A DNA stretch of 36,310 nucleotides, from positions 1-36,310 of the forward strand of contig DASVCA010000130.1 of NCBI GenBank assembly GCA_036381835.1, read 5' to 3'. Numbering within the stretch: position 1 is the first letter of the stretch; each line of letters opens with the position of its first letter. A program made the translations under genes and the position numbers. The DNA is from DASULK01 sp036381835 (GTDB lineage Bacteria > Actinomycetota > Actinomycetes > Mycobacteriales > Micromonosporaceae). A model generated the notes under the pieces. It was not told where the DNA came from. It worked only from the letters and a program-made list of their open reading frames with translations, and made no database searches. Below are positions 15,584-23,697 of the stretch, one piece after another.

Positions 15584-16390
15584 CTATCCTCCCATCGGGT
15601 ACAGGTCCGTTGACGGGTACAGGTCCGTTGACGGGTACAGGCCGTCCTGCGGCGGTGTGGGGGCGGGGATCAGCGGGAACGTGGAGGGCTGGTGCGTGCG
15701 GTGCGGCCGGAAATGCCGGATGCCGATCGGCCAGGGCGCCAGGCCGGGACGGGCCACGATGGTACCCACGGGGGAGACGTCCGCCATCGGCGGTGTCAGC
15801 AGCGCCTCCTCCGCCGGGGTGACGGCCAGCAACGCATTCGCCCCGTCCGAATAGTAGGACCGGGAGAAGGGGCCAACGGTCTCTGACCGCAGCGGCGGGA
15901 TGCCGGCCGGAGTGCGCATCACCCGCAGCACCATGTTGACCGTGGCCAGTGTCGCCGCCTCGGCCGGCAACGTGCCCGCGGCGATACGGTCGTCCAGGCC
16001 GGGGAACCTGCCACGCAGCAGGGTCGACGCGTACCGCAGCAGGGTCGTGGCCAGGTTCCGCTCGGCCGTGCTCATCGGCCGGAAAAGCTCACCGAACTCG
16101 TCCACCGTGGCCAGCGGCGGTGGGCCGGGGACCTCCCTGGCCCGCACATGGTACGGTTCGACCGCGGTGGCGGTGCCGGAGGCTTTGAACACCGCGGTCC
16201 ACAGCCCCGCCGCGGTGGGTGTGAACGTGTACGGGTAGTCCCCGGAACCCGGTGGTGTTTCGGGCACTGGCACCTGGTCGAGGACGGCGACACCCGCCGG
16301 GCTGTACCAGGACACCACCACAGTCGCCGCAGGTGTTGTCGAGAACGTCAACTCGACCGCCTCGCCGAGGTCAACGGTGCCGCCGCTCAC
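15584..16390 (-). CDS. Head-tail adaptor (Gp19-like) with N-terminal Ig-like domain
   Basis: A 268-residue protein starting at GTG in a GTGA overlap with the large protein upstream. Residues 1-90 (VDLGEAVELTFSTTP, VVVSWYSPAGV, GDYPYTFTPTAAGLWTAVF) look like an Ig-like or bacterial surface beta domain. Residues about 95-205 (ELFRPMSTAERNLATTLL, FPGLDDRI, ATVNMVLRVMR, ETVGPFSRSYYSDGANALL) match the Phage_Gp19/Gp15/Gp42 head-tail adaptor family. The Pro-rich tail ends with a repeated LYPSTD unit encoded by an 18-nt tandem repeat (about 15598-15640). The adaptor normally stands alone, so the Ig-like domain is an added decoration. Confidence 0.75.
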   Translation of the reverse strand: MSGGTVDLGEAVELTFSTTPAATVVVSWYSPAGVAVLDQVPVPETPPGSGDYPYTFTPTAAGLWTAVFKASGTATAVEPYHVRAREVPGPPPLATVDEFGELFRPMSTAERNLATTLLRYASTLLRGRFPGLDDRIAAGTLPAEAATLATVNMVLRVMRTPAGIPPLRSETVGPFSRSYYSDGANALLAVTPAEEALLTPPMADVSPVGTIVARPGLAPWPIGIRHFRPHRTHQPSTFPLIPAPTPPQDGLYPSTDLYPSTDLYPMGG

Positions 16391-18996
16391 GCGGTCCTCC
16401 TCACATGTCCGAGGGCGAAGCGTGCGGTGACGGTGTGCGCGGCGGTGCGTGGCTGCGGGACCGGCTGCCCGGCGTGTGGGGCGGCAACCCCGGCGGCGGC
16501 ACCCACCGGCTGCGGGACGACCGTGGAGGATGCGGACCTGCCCGGAACGGGCCCGGCCGCGGCGGCGACGACCGGGGCGGGTGTGACCGTCGCCCCTGCG
16601 CTGCGTGCCACAGCCGGCACCCCGGCGGCGGCACCCACCGCCGCGGGTGAGGCGGTGGCGCCGACACCAGACAACTGCCTGATGGCGGCCTCGGCCAGCA
16701 CCGCGTGCACCCCGACGGGGACGGCGGTGTTGTCCGAGTAGCCGATCCGGACTGCCAGCGTGTCCAGTTCGGTCTGGCCGGCAACAGCTTCGAGGGGAAC
16801 CTGCCGGCACACCCAGGACGGGTTGGCGGTGTCGGCGTCGAAGTTGTGGTCGGCTACGGCGGCCAGCACCCACTCGGCCGACCCGTTCCACAGGCGGAAC
16901 CCGATGGTTGACGCAGTCCCGTTGGCGGCCCATCCGCAGGCCAGCACCCGCACACCAAGGACGGACTCGCCGTCCTGCAGGGTGTAGCTGCTCATCGGCA
17001 CCTGCACGTAGTCGCCGGGTGCCGCCGCGACCTGGGCAATGCCGTCCGCCGTCGGGCCGACCTTGGGCGCAACGTCGGAGATGGCCGCCCGGGCGGTCGC
17101 CGCGTCCCAGGCGGCGAGGGTGCCGTTGGCGGTGAACGTGTTGAAGTTCGCCGTGTCACCGTCCACGGTCAGCGGCGACCCGGTGCCCAGGTCGAACCCG
17201 GCCGGCACGTCGTCGCGCACCGCCACGGTGCCGACGATGGACATCTGGTCCGCCCCACCACCCGTGAGGTCCTGCACCGGCACGTCGGCGCTGGGCTGGG
17301 TGAACGGCAGCAGCACCACCGGGGAGGAGTCCACCCACGCCTGCAGCGACGAGGCGAGCTGCTCGACCGTGGCGTTGTCCAGTTTGGAGTCCCACACGCC
17401 GACGAGGGCCAGCCGCATGGCACCGAACTCGGAGCTGGCGTTCCAGCCGAACCGGATCTCGTCCGGCACCGCGGAGGTGCCGTTCAACTGCGAAAGGGTG
17501 GGATGGGACCAGGTTCCGGTGTCGAAGTCGTACCAGTGGCCAACCGGCGCCGGGTCGTTCCCCCCGGCCTTGCCCGCACCGGTGATCAGCCAGCCTTCCG
17601 AACCGGTGTAGGGCATGGACGTGAAGTTGCCGGCCGACACGTACACGTTGCCGTCGTCGTACGGGTTCATGCCGATGACGGTGCTGTCGGTGTCCGTGTC
17701 GACCGCCCGGATGAGGCAGCCGCGGTCCAGGCCCAGCGGCTTCCACAGGGCCAGCACGGTGACCGGGCCGGTGGCCGGTGGCACCTGGCCGACGGCGGTG
17801 ATGATGCGGTCGTCGACGCCGTCGAACTCCCGCACCGCCGGCGCGTCGACGGTCAGCAACTCCACCTTGTGCTCGCCCAGCGGATAGACGCCGGGGGTGG
17901 CGGAGATCAGCACGTCGTCGAAGTCGACGAAGGCGAGCGCCGCGGCGGAGGTGGGGCAGCCGAACCGGATCCGGCTGAACGTGGACGCCGCCCCTGGCCC
18001 GGTCGCCTGGGACTGTGGGTTGCCGTCGATCTGCCACTCGAACAGGTAGGTGCTGGTGGAGATGTCCCAGCGGAAGTCCAGCCGATACCAGGTGTCGGCG
18101 GTGACGACGACCGACGACGCCCGCTCCGTGCCGCCCGTGCCGGCGTAGATGCGGGAGTTGGTGGCGTTGAACTTCAGGTAGGCGGCGTTGGTGCTGGCGG
18201 CGGTGTCCAGGGACAGGAACACCGCGTCCACGCCCGGCAGAACCGTCGGGAACCGGAAGTACAGGGAGCCGACGACGACCGTGAGGCCCGACCCGATGGT
18301 GGTTGTGGTCCACGCAACCCAGGACGTGGACAGGCCCACCCGCAGGCCGTAGTCACCGCTGCGGGCGGCGGCCGGGGTGACCGTGAACGATCCGGTTGCC
18401 GAGTCGAAGATGCGGTTTCCGCTGTTCCCGGTGGTCAGCCCGGCAGCGGTACCCCATTCGAACCCGGCTTGGGCCACCACCGGGCCGACGGGGACGAACT
18501 GGATGTCGACGAAGTAGGCGTTGCCGGAGAACCCGTCGGTGGGGAAGACGATGGACGGGCTGGATGCGAACCGGCCGTTGCGGGCGACCGGGGCGAGCGA
18601 GTCGTCGGCCGGCCCGACCAGGCTGCCCGACACGCGGTCGGCCCCGGCGAAGTAGCCGACCGTGGCCGGATACTCGTTGGTCCACACCGCGGGCACCCAT
18701 TCGTCGCCGGCCCGGGCGATGACCGGCGTGCTCAGCGGAATGGTCAGCCAGCCTGCGACCAGCGATGAGGCCGCGACCGTACCCGACGCGGCAACGCCGA
18801 GCGAGCCGTCGGTTGCCGGATCGTACCGGTACAGCGCCCATTGGATGTCCACCGTGGGCAGTGGTGTGGGCACGTACCAGCGGACGGCGGTGATCTGCCC
18901 GTGGGTGGTGCAGCGGATGCGGGTGCCGACGGTCAGGCCGCCCGGCTCGGAGGCCCGTGTCTCCGGGACGGCGTTGCCGAACAGTGTCTCCGGCAT
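16387..18996 (-). CDS. Large fibre-like structural protein with DUF4082 and lectin-like domains
   Basis: An 869-residue protein. Residues about 5-165 (GTRIRCTTHGQITAVRWYVP, WLTIPLSTPVIARAGDEW, YFVDIQFVPVG) match DUF4082, a domain of secreted and phage surface proteins. Two regions (about 180-370 and 385-570) have the Gly, Ser and aromatic spacing of LamG or concanavalin-like folds (WYRLDFRWDIST, LALVGVWDSKLD). A C-terminal beta region follows, then a low-complexity Ala, Pro and Val tail with repeated AAAGVP-type units (about 785-850). No enzyme motif is visible. It sits between the capsid genes and the head-tail adaptor, so it may be a capsid fibre or a head-attached carbohydrate binder. Confidence 0.6.
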   Translation of the reverse strand: MPETLFGNAVPETRASEPGGLTVGTRIRCTTHGQITAVRWYVPTPLPTVDIQWALYRYDPATDGSLGVAASGTVAASSLVAGWLTIPLSTPVIARAGDEWVPAVWTNEYPATVGYFAGADRVSGSLVGPADDSLAPVARNGRFASSPSIVFPTDGFSGNAYFVDIQFVPVGPVVAQAGFEWGTAAGLTTGNSGNRIFDSATGSFTVTPAAARSGDYGLRVGLSTSWVAWTTTTIGSGLTVVVGSLYFRFPTVLPGVDAVFLSLDTAASTNAAYLKFNATNSRIYAGTGGTERASSVVVTADTWYRLDFRWDISTSTYLFEWQIDGNPQSQATGPGAASTFSRIRFGCPTSAAALAFVDFDDVLISATPGVYPLGEHKVELLTVDAPAVREFDGVDDRIITAVGQVPPATGPVTVLALWKPLGLDRGCLIRAVDTDTDSTVIGMNPYDDGNVYVSAGNFTSMPYTGSEGWLITGAGKAGGNDPAPVGHWYDFDTGTWSHPTLSQLNGTSAVPDEIRFGWNASSEFGAMRLALVGVWDSKLDNATVEQLASSLQAWVDSSPVVLLPFTQPSADVPVQDLTGGGADQMSIVGTVAVRDDVPAGFDLGTGSPLTVDGDTANFNTFTANGTLAAWDAATARAAISDVAPKVGPTADGIAQVAAAPGDYVQVPMSSYTLQDGESVLGVRVLACGWAANGTASTIGFRLWNGSAEWVLAAVADHNFDADTANPSWVCRQVPLEAVAGQTELDTLAVRIGYSDNTAVPVGVHAVLAEAAIRQLSGVGATASPAAVGAAAGVPAVARSAGATVTPAPVVAAAAGPVPGRSASSTVVPQPVGAAAGVAAPHAGQPVPQPRTAAHTVTARFALGHVRRTA

Positions 18997-19007
18997 GCCC
19001 TACCCGA

Positions 19008-19463
19008 TCAGGGTGTGAAGTCGATGTAGCCCACCCCGGAGGCCGACCATTGCACCTCCAGCGGACCGTTGATGGTCGAGACGGGGTTGACGAAGTCGGC
19101 CAGCAGTATGAGTTCGTCGGCGGAGGCGGCCCCGCCGCGGGCGAAGTAGCAGACGGCCCCCATGGCGTTGCTGATCGTCCCCGTCCACTGCACGTCGCCG
19201 GCGTCCCAGGTCAGAACACCGCCGGCCACCGTTGTCGTGGTTGCGGGCAGCAGCAGCCCGCCGGCGCTGTACCCGCCGCCTTCGGGGATCTCGCCGCTGA
19301 TGTCGTCGCGGAATTCGTGGCTGCTGTAGTCCGGTGTGTACTGGTCGGTGACCAGCAGCACCTTGACCGCCGTGTCCGAATCCAGGCCGTTGCTGGGCAG
19401 GGGCGCCGCGACCAGCGCCTTCCGCAGCGTGGGCCCGTACCATCCGGCGGCGGTTATGGTCAT
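19008..19463 (-). CDS. Structural protein of unknown function downstream of capsid genes
   Basis: A 151-residue protein with ATG and GGAGG 5 nt upstream. It is beta-rich (ALVAAPLPSNGLD, VKVLLVTDQYTPDYSSHEF, GGYSAGGLLLPAT, VCYFARGG, LLADFVNP). This type recurs near capsid and connector genes of actinophages, usually as an unnamed virion protein. It probably serves the head decoration or fibre system with the large protein that follows. Confidence 0.6.
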   Translation of the reverse strand: MTITAAGWYGPTLRKALVAAPLPSNGLDSDTAVKVLLVTDQYTPDYSSHEFRDDISGEIPEGGGYSAGGLLLPATTTTVAGGVLTWDAGDVQWTGTISNAMGAVCYFARGGAASADELILLADFVNPVSTINGPLEVQWSASGVGYIDFTP

Positions 19464-19480
19464 CGAATCCTCCGTTCCCG

Positions 19481-19702
19481 CTACTGCCGGTACCGGACCA
19501 CCATCCGCACCGGTCCGGGCCGCACGATGGCGCCGATCCGGTCAGCGGTCTCGATGTGGGTGACCGTGCCCGAATCGTCTACGGTGACCTTGGCCCGTTC
19601 CCCCGTCGGCAGGGTCACCGTCCTGGTCCTGGCCCGGAACCGCAGCAGCGCGATGCTGCCCGGCACGAGCAGGCCGGACTTGCGCTGGCCCAACTCGGGC
19701 AT
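19481..19702 (-). CDS. Hypothetical 73-residue basic protein in head block
   Basis: The protein (MPELGQRKSGLLVPGSIALLRFRARTR without exact copy beyond this) is basic and beta-rich and ends VVRYRQ. ATG at 19702 has AGGGGG 5 nt upstream; a GTG at 19708 is too close to that site. It lies between the gene after the major capsid and a structural gene, in tight order. I do not recognise a family. Confidence 0.6.
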   Translation of the reverse strand: MPELGQRKSGLLVPGSIALLRFRARTRTVTLPTGERAKVTVDDSGTVTHIETADRIGAIVRPGPVRMVVRYRQ

Positions 19703-19714
19703 CGGCACCCCCTA

Positions 19715-20122
19715 CTACTCGGCCGGGATGACGCCGGCCCGCACGCAGGCGGCGATGATCTCGTCCCGGCTGGCCCCGTCTGGGAATTCGACGTCGTGGT
19801 CGACGGCGAACGCCTGCCACGCGTCGAGGCCGGAGCCGCGTCCGGACCGGGGCGGTGCCTGCATTCGCTCCTTCTCACCGGCCGGCTCGGCTGCCGCGGC
19901 CGGCTCTGCCGGCGTGGCCGGCTCGGCAGGCTTGGCTTCCTGGGCGCCGGGCTGGTTGTCGGCCGCCGGCTCCGCGTCGGCCTCGGCGTCGGGCGGGTCG
20001 GGCAGGACCCCGTCCTCCCACGCCTTCGGATTGGTGATGCGGGCCGCCACCTCGGGCGGGGGCATGTCGCCGGGCGCGTACCACTGCCCGGCGACATGCA
20101 CGTACGCTGCCAGCCTTGCCAT
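19715..20122 (-). CDS. Hypothetical head-associated protein, Ala/Glu/Pro-rich linker
   Basis: A 135-residue acidic protein in TGATG overlap with the major capsid gene. The N-terminus (MARLAAYVHVAGQWYAPGD...PPEVAARITNPKAWEDG) is a short domain often found after actinophage capsid genes. The middle (about 55-95) is a low-complexity Pro, Ala and Glu run (QEAKPAEPATPAEPAAAAEP). The C-terminus (FAVDHDVEFPDGASRDEIIAACVRAG) looks like a small helical SAP or Rho-N-like domain. It may link capsid to connector; function is not known. Confidence 0.6.
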   Translation of the reverse strand: MARLAAYVHVAGQWYAPGDMPPPEVAARITNPKAWEDGVLPDPPDAEADAEPAADNQPGAQEAKPAEPATPAEPAAAAEPAGEKERMQAPPRSGRGSGLDAWQAFAVDHDVEFPDGASRDEIIAACVRAGVIPAE

Positions 20123-21153
20123 CACAGCACGTCCGCGACCATGAGCCGCAGCGGGTCGGTGATCATCGGCATGCCGACGGCGCCGACCTTGGTCCACACC
20201 CGCACCGGGTCGCCCTCCTTGAGGACGACACCGACCAGGCCGGGCAGGTCCTCGAACAGCAGCCCCGGGTTGTCGCCGGTGGCCAGCTCCAGCGCCTCCG
20301 CGGTGATACCCCAGGCGGTGAAGCCCAGGGTGGACGGGTCGGCCGGCAGCAGGATGACCCGGTCGTTGGGGATGACCCGCTGGTTGACCCCGTTGACCTG
20401 CAGCTGGGTGTTGTACTCGAAGATCTGCGGCAGGCTGAACGCCTGCAGCACCTGGTTGAGCTGCGGCAGGGTGATCAGGTTCGGCACACCGTACGGGGTG
20501 GTGAACAGTTCCCGGATCTCCTGCGACAGCACCATGTTGTTGATCACCGTGTTCGAGGTGACCATGGTGCCCGGCCGCTCACCGGTGTCGTCCACGTACT
20601 TGTCCACCCACGTCTTCAGGTCCTGAAGCGGGGTGGCGTTGGTGTGGTCGGACCAGGCCGTGGCGGCGGTGACCAGGTGGTCGCCCGGCACACCGAAGTC
20701 GGCCTCGATGGTCAGCCCGTTCTCCCCGGACAGGGTGAACTTGCCGTCGACCAGCACGTCGCCGCGGGCGAGCTCCATCCGGTTGAGCACGGCCCGGGTG
20801 TTGAGCTCGGCGTCGTCGTAGATGGCGCGGACGTAGCCGTCGCGGTTGTCGCCGCCGGTGCGGATCCGCTCCAGCTGCAGCCGCTCGTACTCGCCGATCG
20901 GGGTCTTCTGGCCCAGAGGGGGCAGCTTGACCTTCGAGCGCTGGAACTTGTCACGCTCGCCGATCGGGGTTTCGGTGTCCCACGCCCGGAACTGGGCGGC
21001 CCGGTTGGTGCGGGTCACCATGTCGAACGCGGCCTCGATGTCGGCGATATTCCGGTCGGGCAGGAACTGGTTCAACACCAGGTTCGCCGGCGACGGCACG
21101 TTGCGGACGAACCCGGTCAGGACCGCCGGCTCGATGTAGTCGTCAACGATCAC
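20122..21153 (-). CDS. Major capsid protein, lambda gpE family
   Basis: A 343-residue protein, GTG start with GGAGG 8 nt upstream. The sequence pattern (VLTGFVRNVPSPANLVLNQF, FDMVTRTNRAAQFRAWDTE, PPLGQKTPIGEYERLQLER, ELNTRAVLNRMELARGDVL, PGTMVTSNTVINNMVLS, RVIPNDRVILLPADP) is that of the phage major capsid protein E family (PF03864). The scaffold and decoration genes directly upstream support this. It forms the icosahedral shell. There is no separate head protease gene nearby, as is usual for some gpE-type heads. Confidence 0.9.
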   Translation of the reverse strand: MIVDDYIEPAVLTGFVRNVPSPANLVLNQFLPDRNIADIEAAFDMVTRTNRAAQFRAWDTETPIGERDKFQRSKVKLPPLGQKTPIGEYERLQLERIRTGGDNRDGYVRAIYDDAELNTRAVLNRMELARGDVLVDGKFTLSGENGLTIEADFGVPGDHLVTAATAWSDHTNATPLQDLKTWVDKYVDDTGERPGTMVTSNTVINNMVLSQEIRELFTTPYGVPNLITLPQLNQVLQAFSLPQIFEYNTQLQVNGVNQRVIPNDRVILLPADPSTLGFTAWGITAEALELATGDNPGLLFEDLPGLVGVVLKEGDPVRVWTKVGAVGMPMITDPLRLMVADVL

Positions 21154-21165
21154 TTGTGGTTCCTC

Positions 21166-21570
21166 CTACTCGAACCGGAACTTCGCGGCCAGGTCGGCGC
21201 GGGCGTTGGCGTCCAGGCCGCCCGGCGCGGTCGACTGGATCGGCAGCCGGGAGGTGCGGATCACGCCACGCCACTGCAGCGGCGCACCCACGTCGGGGCC
21301 GCCGGCGCGGACTTGGGTGGAGTTGAACAGGAAGCCCTCGGCGACCTCCTGGCCGTTGTTGAGCGCGTTGTTGTACGGGCCGTACAGGCCGGTCGCGGTG
21401 ATCCTGCCGAGGACGGTGCCGGACGGGATGTACCCGTTCGGGTAGTGGGTGGCCTGGTCGAAGGCGCTGACGTCCAACGTCACGCTGCGGGTGAACTCGG
21501 TGCCGTCCCGGGACCCGAGCCACGACCGGTCCTCGACCGTGTACTCGGTCTTCCGGACAGAAATGTCCAT
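21166..21570 (-). CDS. Capsid decoration (cement) protein
   Basis: A 134-residue beta-rich protein; ATG with AAAGGAG 8 nt upstream. The stretch GYIPSGTVLGRITATGLYGP followed by NNGQEVAEGFLFNSTQV is the usual pattern of lambda gpD-like head decoration proteins, which bind and stabilise the expanded shell. It lies between scaffold and major capsid genes, the expected place. Confidence 0.8.
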   Translation of the reverse strand: MDISVRKTEYTVEDRSWLGSRDGTEFTRSVTLDVSAFDQATHYPNGYIPSGTVLGRITATGLYGPYNNALNNGQEVAEGFLFNSTQVRAGGPDVGAPLQWRGVIRTSRLPIQSTAPGGLDANARADLAAKFRFE

Positions 21571-21638
21571 GGTGGACGCTCCTTTGGTGCTGGTGAAAGT
21601 TCTGTTGGCCGGACCGCAGGCTCAGGTCCCGCGCGCCG

Positions 21639-22634
21639 TCAGGCGGCGGTGGTCGTCTTCTTGCCGTAGCGGGCTTCGGCGATGGCCTTCCCGGCGGCCA
21701 GCCCTGTCGGCTTGACGGTGTCGGTGGGGCCTTGGCCCATGTCGGGAACCTTGCGGGTCGTGCCCGTGGCGGGCGTGGCGGGCGACCCCGGTACGGCGGG
21801 GGTCGCAGACGGGGCCGGCGCCGGCTGTGCCGGCTGCGGTGGGGCGACGACGTTGGCGAACGCGACCACCTTGTCGGTGTCCACGCTCAGCCCGTCAGCG
21901 GTGAGGAACGACGACTTGTCCAAAGGCCCGACGATGGCCTGGATCTCGTCGTCGGTCTTGCGGTTGGTCAGCACGGCGCGGAAGAACTGCTCGACCAGTT
22001 TGCTGCCGGCCTCCTTCAGCGCCTCCTGCCGGCCACGCTTCTCCGCCTCGGCGACCGCCTTCTGCTGCTCGGTCATGTTGGCGGCCTCGATCTCGGCCAG
22101 CTTGGCCTTGATCTGCTCGTAGTCCGACATGGACTTCCAGCGGGCCTCGTGCATCCGGGCGTGGTGCTTCCAGTAGGCCAGCTGCTCCTCGACGGTCATC
22201 TCGGCCAGCGGCGTGTTCTCCGGGTACCCGTTGGGCCCGTTGGCCGCGGCCTGGTCGGCCTTCTGCTGGCTGGCGATCGCGTCGGCCAGCAGCGCCTGCG
22301 CCAACGCGTCGTTGTCCCCTGCCGGGACCGCGGGTGCGGGAGCGGGAGCAGGTGCGGGCGCCGGGGCGGGTGCCGGTGCTGGCGCCGGGGCGGGTGCCGG
22401 TGCGGGCGCCGGGGCGGGTGCGGGCGCCGGGGCGGGTGCGGGCGCCGGCGTGCCCGGGGCTGGTTCGCCCATTGGTTGGGAGCCGCCGAGGACCGGCCAG
22501 ATGATGCGCCCGTTCTTGGTGGTGCCCAACGCCTGCAACGGCTGCCCGGTGATCGGGTGCCGCAGTGTCGGATGGACCAGCCTGCCGGCCTCGTCCACGA
22601 CCGCGGCAACAGACGACAAAACATCGATGTTCAT
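21639..22634 (-). CDS. Scaffolding protein with long Pro-Ala repeat
   Basis: A 331-residue protein; ATG at 22634 with AGGGGAA about 9 nt upstream (a reading from 22697 would start inside the terminator and is rejected). Residues about 54-105 are a nearly pure alternating Pro-Ala tract, encoded by an 18-nt GC-rich repeat unit (22322-22475). Residues about 130-260 are a long charged helix (TVEEQLAYWKHHARMHEARW, YEQIKAKLAEIEAANMTEQQ) typical of scaffolds. The C-terminus is Pro-rich with a basic end (ARYGKKTTTAA). It should guide shell assembly and leave the head. The Pro-Ala tract is a likely stiff, extended linker. Confidence 0.8.
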   Translation of the reverse strand: MNIDVLSSVAAVVDEAGRLVHPTLRHPITGQPLQALGTTKNGRIIWPVLGGSQPMGEPAPGTPAPAPAPAPAPAPAPAPAPAPAPAPAPAPAPAPAPAPAPAVPAGDNDALAQALLADAIASQQKADQAAANGPNGYPENTPLAEMTVEEQLAYWKHHARMHEARWKSMSDYEQIKAKLAEIEAANMTEQQKAVAEAEKRGRQEALKEAGSKLVEQFFRAVLTNRKTDDEIQAIVGPLDKSSFLTADGLSVDTDKVVAFANVVAPPQPAQPAPAPSATPAVPGSPATPATGTTRKVPDMGQGPTDTVKPTGLAAGKAIAEARYGKKTTTAA

Positions 22635-22684
22635 GCGATCGTTTCCCCTGTCGGGAGTTGTGGGTGGCGCCCATGGCGGGCATG

Positions 22685-22712
22685 AAAAAACCGGCACGTC
22701 ACGGGTGCCGGT
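22685..22712 (-). terminator. Intrinsic terminator upstream of the scaffold gene
   Basis: In the minus-strand transcript ACCGGCAC and GTGCCGGT form a perfect 8-bp stem with a 7-nt loop (22712-22690), followed at once by a run of T (plus-strand A at 22685-22690). It lies between the small DUF6582-like gene and the scaffold gene in a 108-nt gap, inside the late operon. Capsid gene expression therefore needs read-through, antitermination, or a promoter in 22635-22684, where I see no clear -35/-10 pair. Confidence 0.85.
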
Positions 22713-22742
22713 GGCCTGAAAGGAAAAGGGGGTGGGCGGCTG

Positions 22743-22988
22743 CTACTCCTTGAGGGACCCGTCGGCGTTCCACGTGTCGGGGATCAGCGACATCAGCCCC
22801 AACGCCCGGGCCCGCTTGATGATGAACCTGCGCACCAGGCGCCGGCCGGCCTCGCCGCCCTTGGCCCGGCCAACCGCCCGGATCGCCCTCAACAGGTCTT
22901 CCCGGTTCCGGATCGGGAACCGGCCCCCCGGCAGCGCCTGGCCACGATCCGCTGCCCGGCGCCGCTCTTCAGCGGTCAGATCAGCCAC
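22743..22988 (-). CDS. Small basic protein, DUF6582-like
   Basis: An 81-residue protein from GTG at 22988, 5 nt past the preceding stop. The core FPIRNREDLLRAIRAVGRAK, then RRFIIKRARALGLMSLIPDTW, is the pattern I recall as DUF6582, found alone or as a tail on actinophage head proteins and hydrolases. It is strongly basic and helical. Function is unknown; it may bind nucleic acid or pack in the head. The operon terminator follows it. Confidence 0.65.
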   Translation of the reverse strand: MADLTAEERRRAADRGQALPGGRFPIRNREDLLRAIRAVGRAKGGEAGRRLVRRFIIKRARALGLMSLIPDTWNADGSLKE

Positions 22989-23697
22989 GACCAACCCCCT
23001 TGCGCAACGCGCGAACCTTCTCCACGTCGCCGGCCAAACCGTTGGCCAGCCAGCACTGCCAGGCCGCACCGTCGCGGGCGTGCTGGTCGCCGGAGTTGAA
23101 CCGCCGGTACTGGTCGTCCCACTCGGCCCGGCCGGCGAGCGGATGCATGTGCTCGATGTGCACGTCCGGCAGCCACCGCAGGCAGCCGGCCGCGTTGGCC
23201 AAGTCCATGACCGCGTTGTCCGAGTACAGGTGCTCCACGGGGGCGGGAACCATCCGGCCGAGTACGCGGACAATGTCGGCGGTCATCGCCCACTCGGTGC
23301 ACAGGTTCCGCCCCTGGAACCCGTCGTCGCCGTACACGACGCCGCTGCCCAGGTCGGCCAGCTCGTCCACATACCGCCTGGCCCAGCCGACCGTGCGGGG
23401 CAGGTGGTCGTCGCCGGCGAAGCCCAACGCGAACCAGTCGCCGCGGCGGGCGCAGGCCACCGCCTCCCGGTTCAGCTTCGGCACCATCCGCGCGGGCGGG
23501 CCGGGCAGCACATGCAGCCCGTCCTGGCCCAGCTCGTCGGCCGCCTGCAGGTACGCGTCGAGCTGCGGGTCGTCGACGTCGACGGCGAACAGCAGCTCGG
23601 CGTGGTCGAACCCGCCGGTGTCCCGCCACGCCCGCACCACCGTGGGCAGGTTGTGGGGGCGGCTGCGGGACGGGACGATGACAAGCAGGTCACGCAT
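22981..23697 (-). CDS. Glycosyltransferase-like protein, GT-A fold
   Basis: A 238-residue protein; ATG overlaps the previous gene by 8 nt (ATGCGTGA). The N-terminus (DLLVIVPSRSRPHNLPTVV) is the start of a GT-A nucleotide-sugar domain. DVDD (40-43) and AGDD (94-97, in FALGFAGDDHLPR) are candidate metal and donor-binding motifs; the later WLPDVHIEHMHP segment resembles the catalytic end of family 2-like enzymes. No membrane segment or signal is present, so it acts in the cytoplasm. With the next gene upstream it forms a pair of glycosyltransferases in the late operon, perhaps to modify virion proteins or DNA. Confidence 0.75.
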   Translation of the reverse strand: MRDLLVIVPSRSRPHNLPTVVRAWRDTGGFDHAELLFAVDVDDPQLDAYLQAADELGQDGLHVLPGPPARMVPKLNREAVACARRGDWFALGFAGDDHLPRTVGWARRYVDELADLGSGVVYGDDGFQGRNLCTEWAMTADIVRVLGRMVPAPVEHLYSDNAVMDLANAAGCLRWLPDVHIEHMHPLAGRAEWDDQYRRFNSGDQHARDGAAWQCWLANGLAGDVEKVRALRKGVGRG

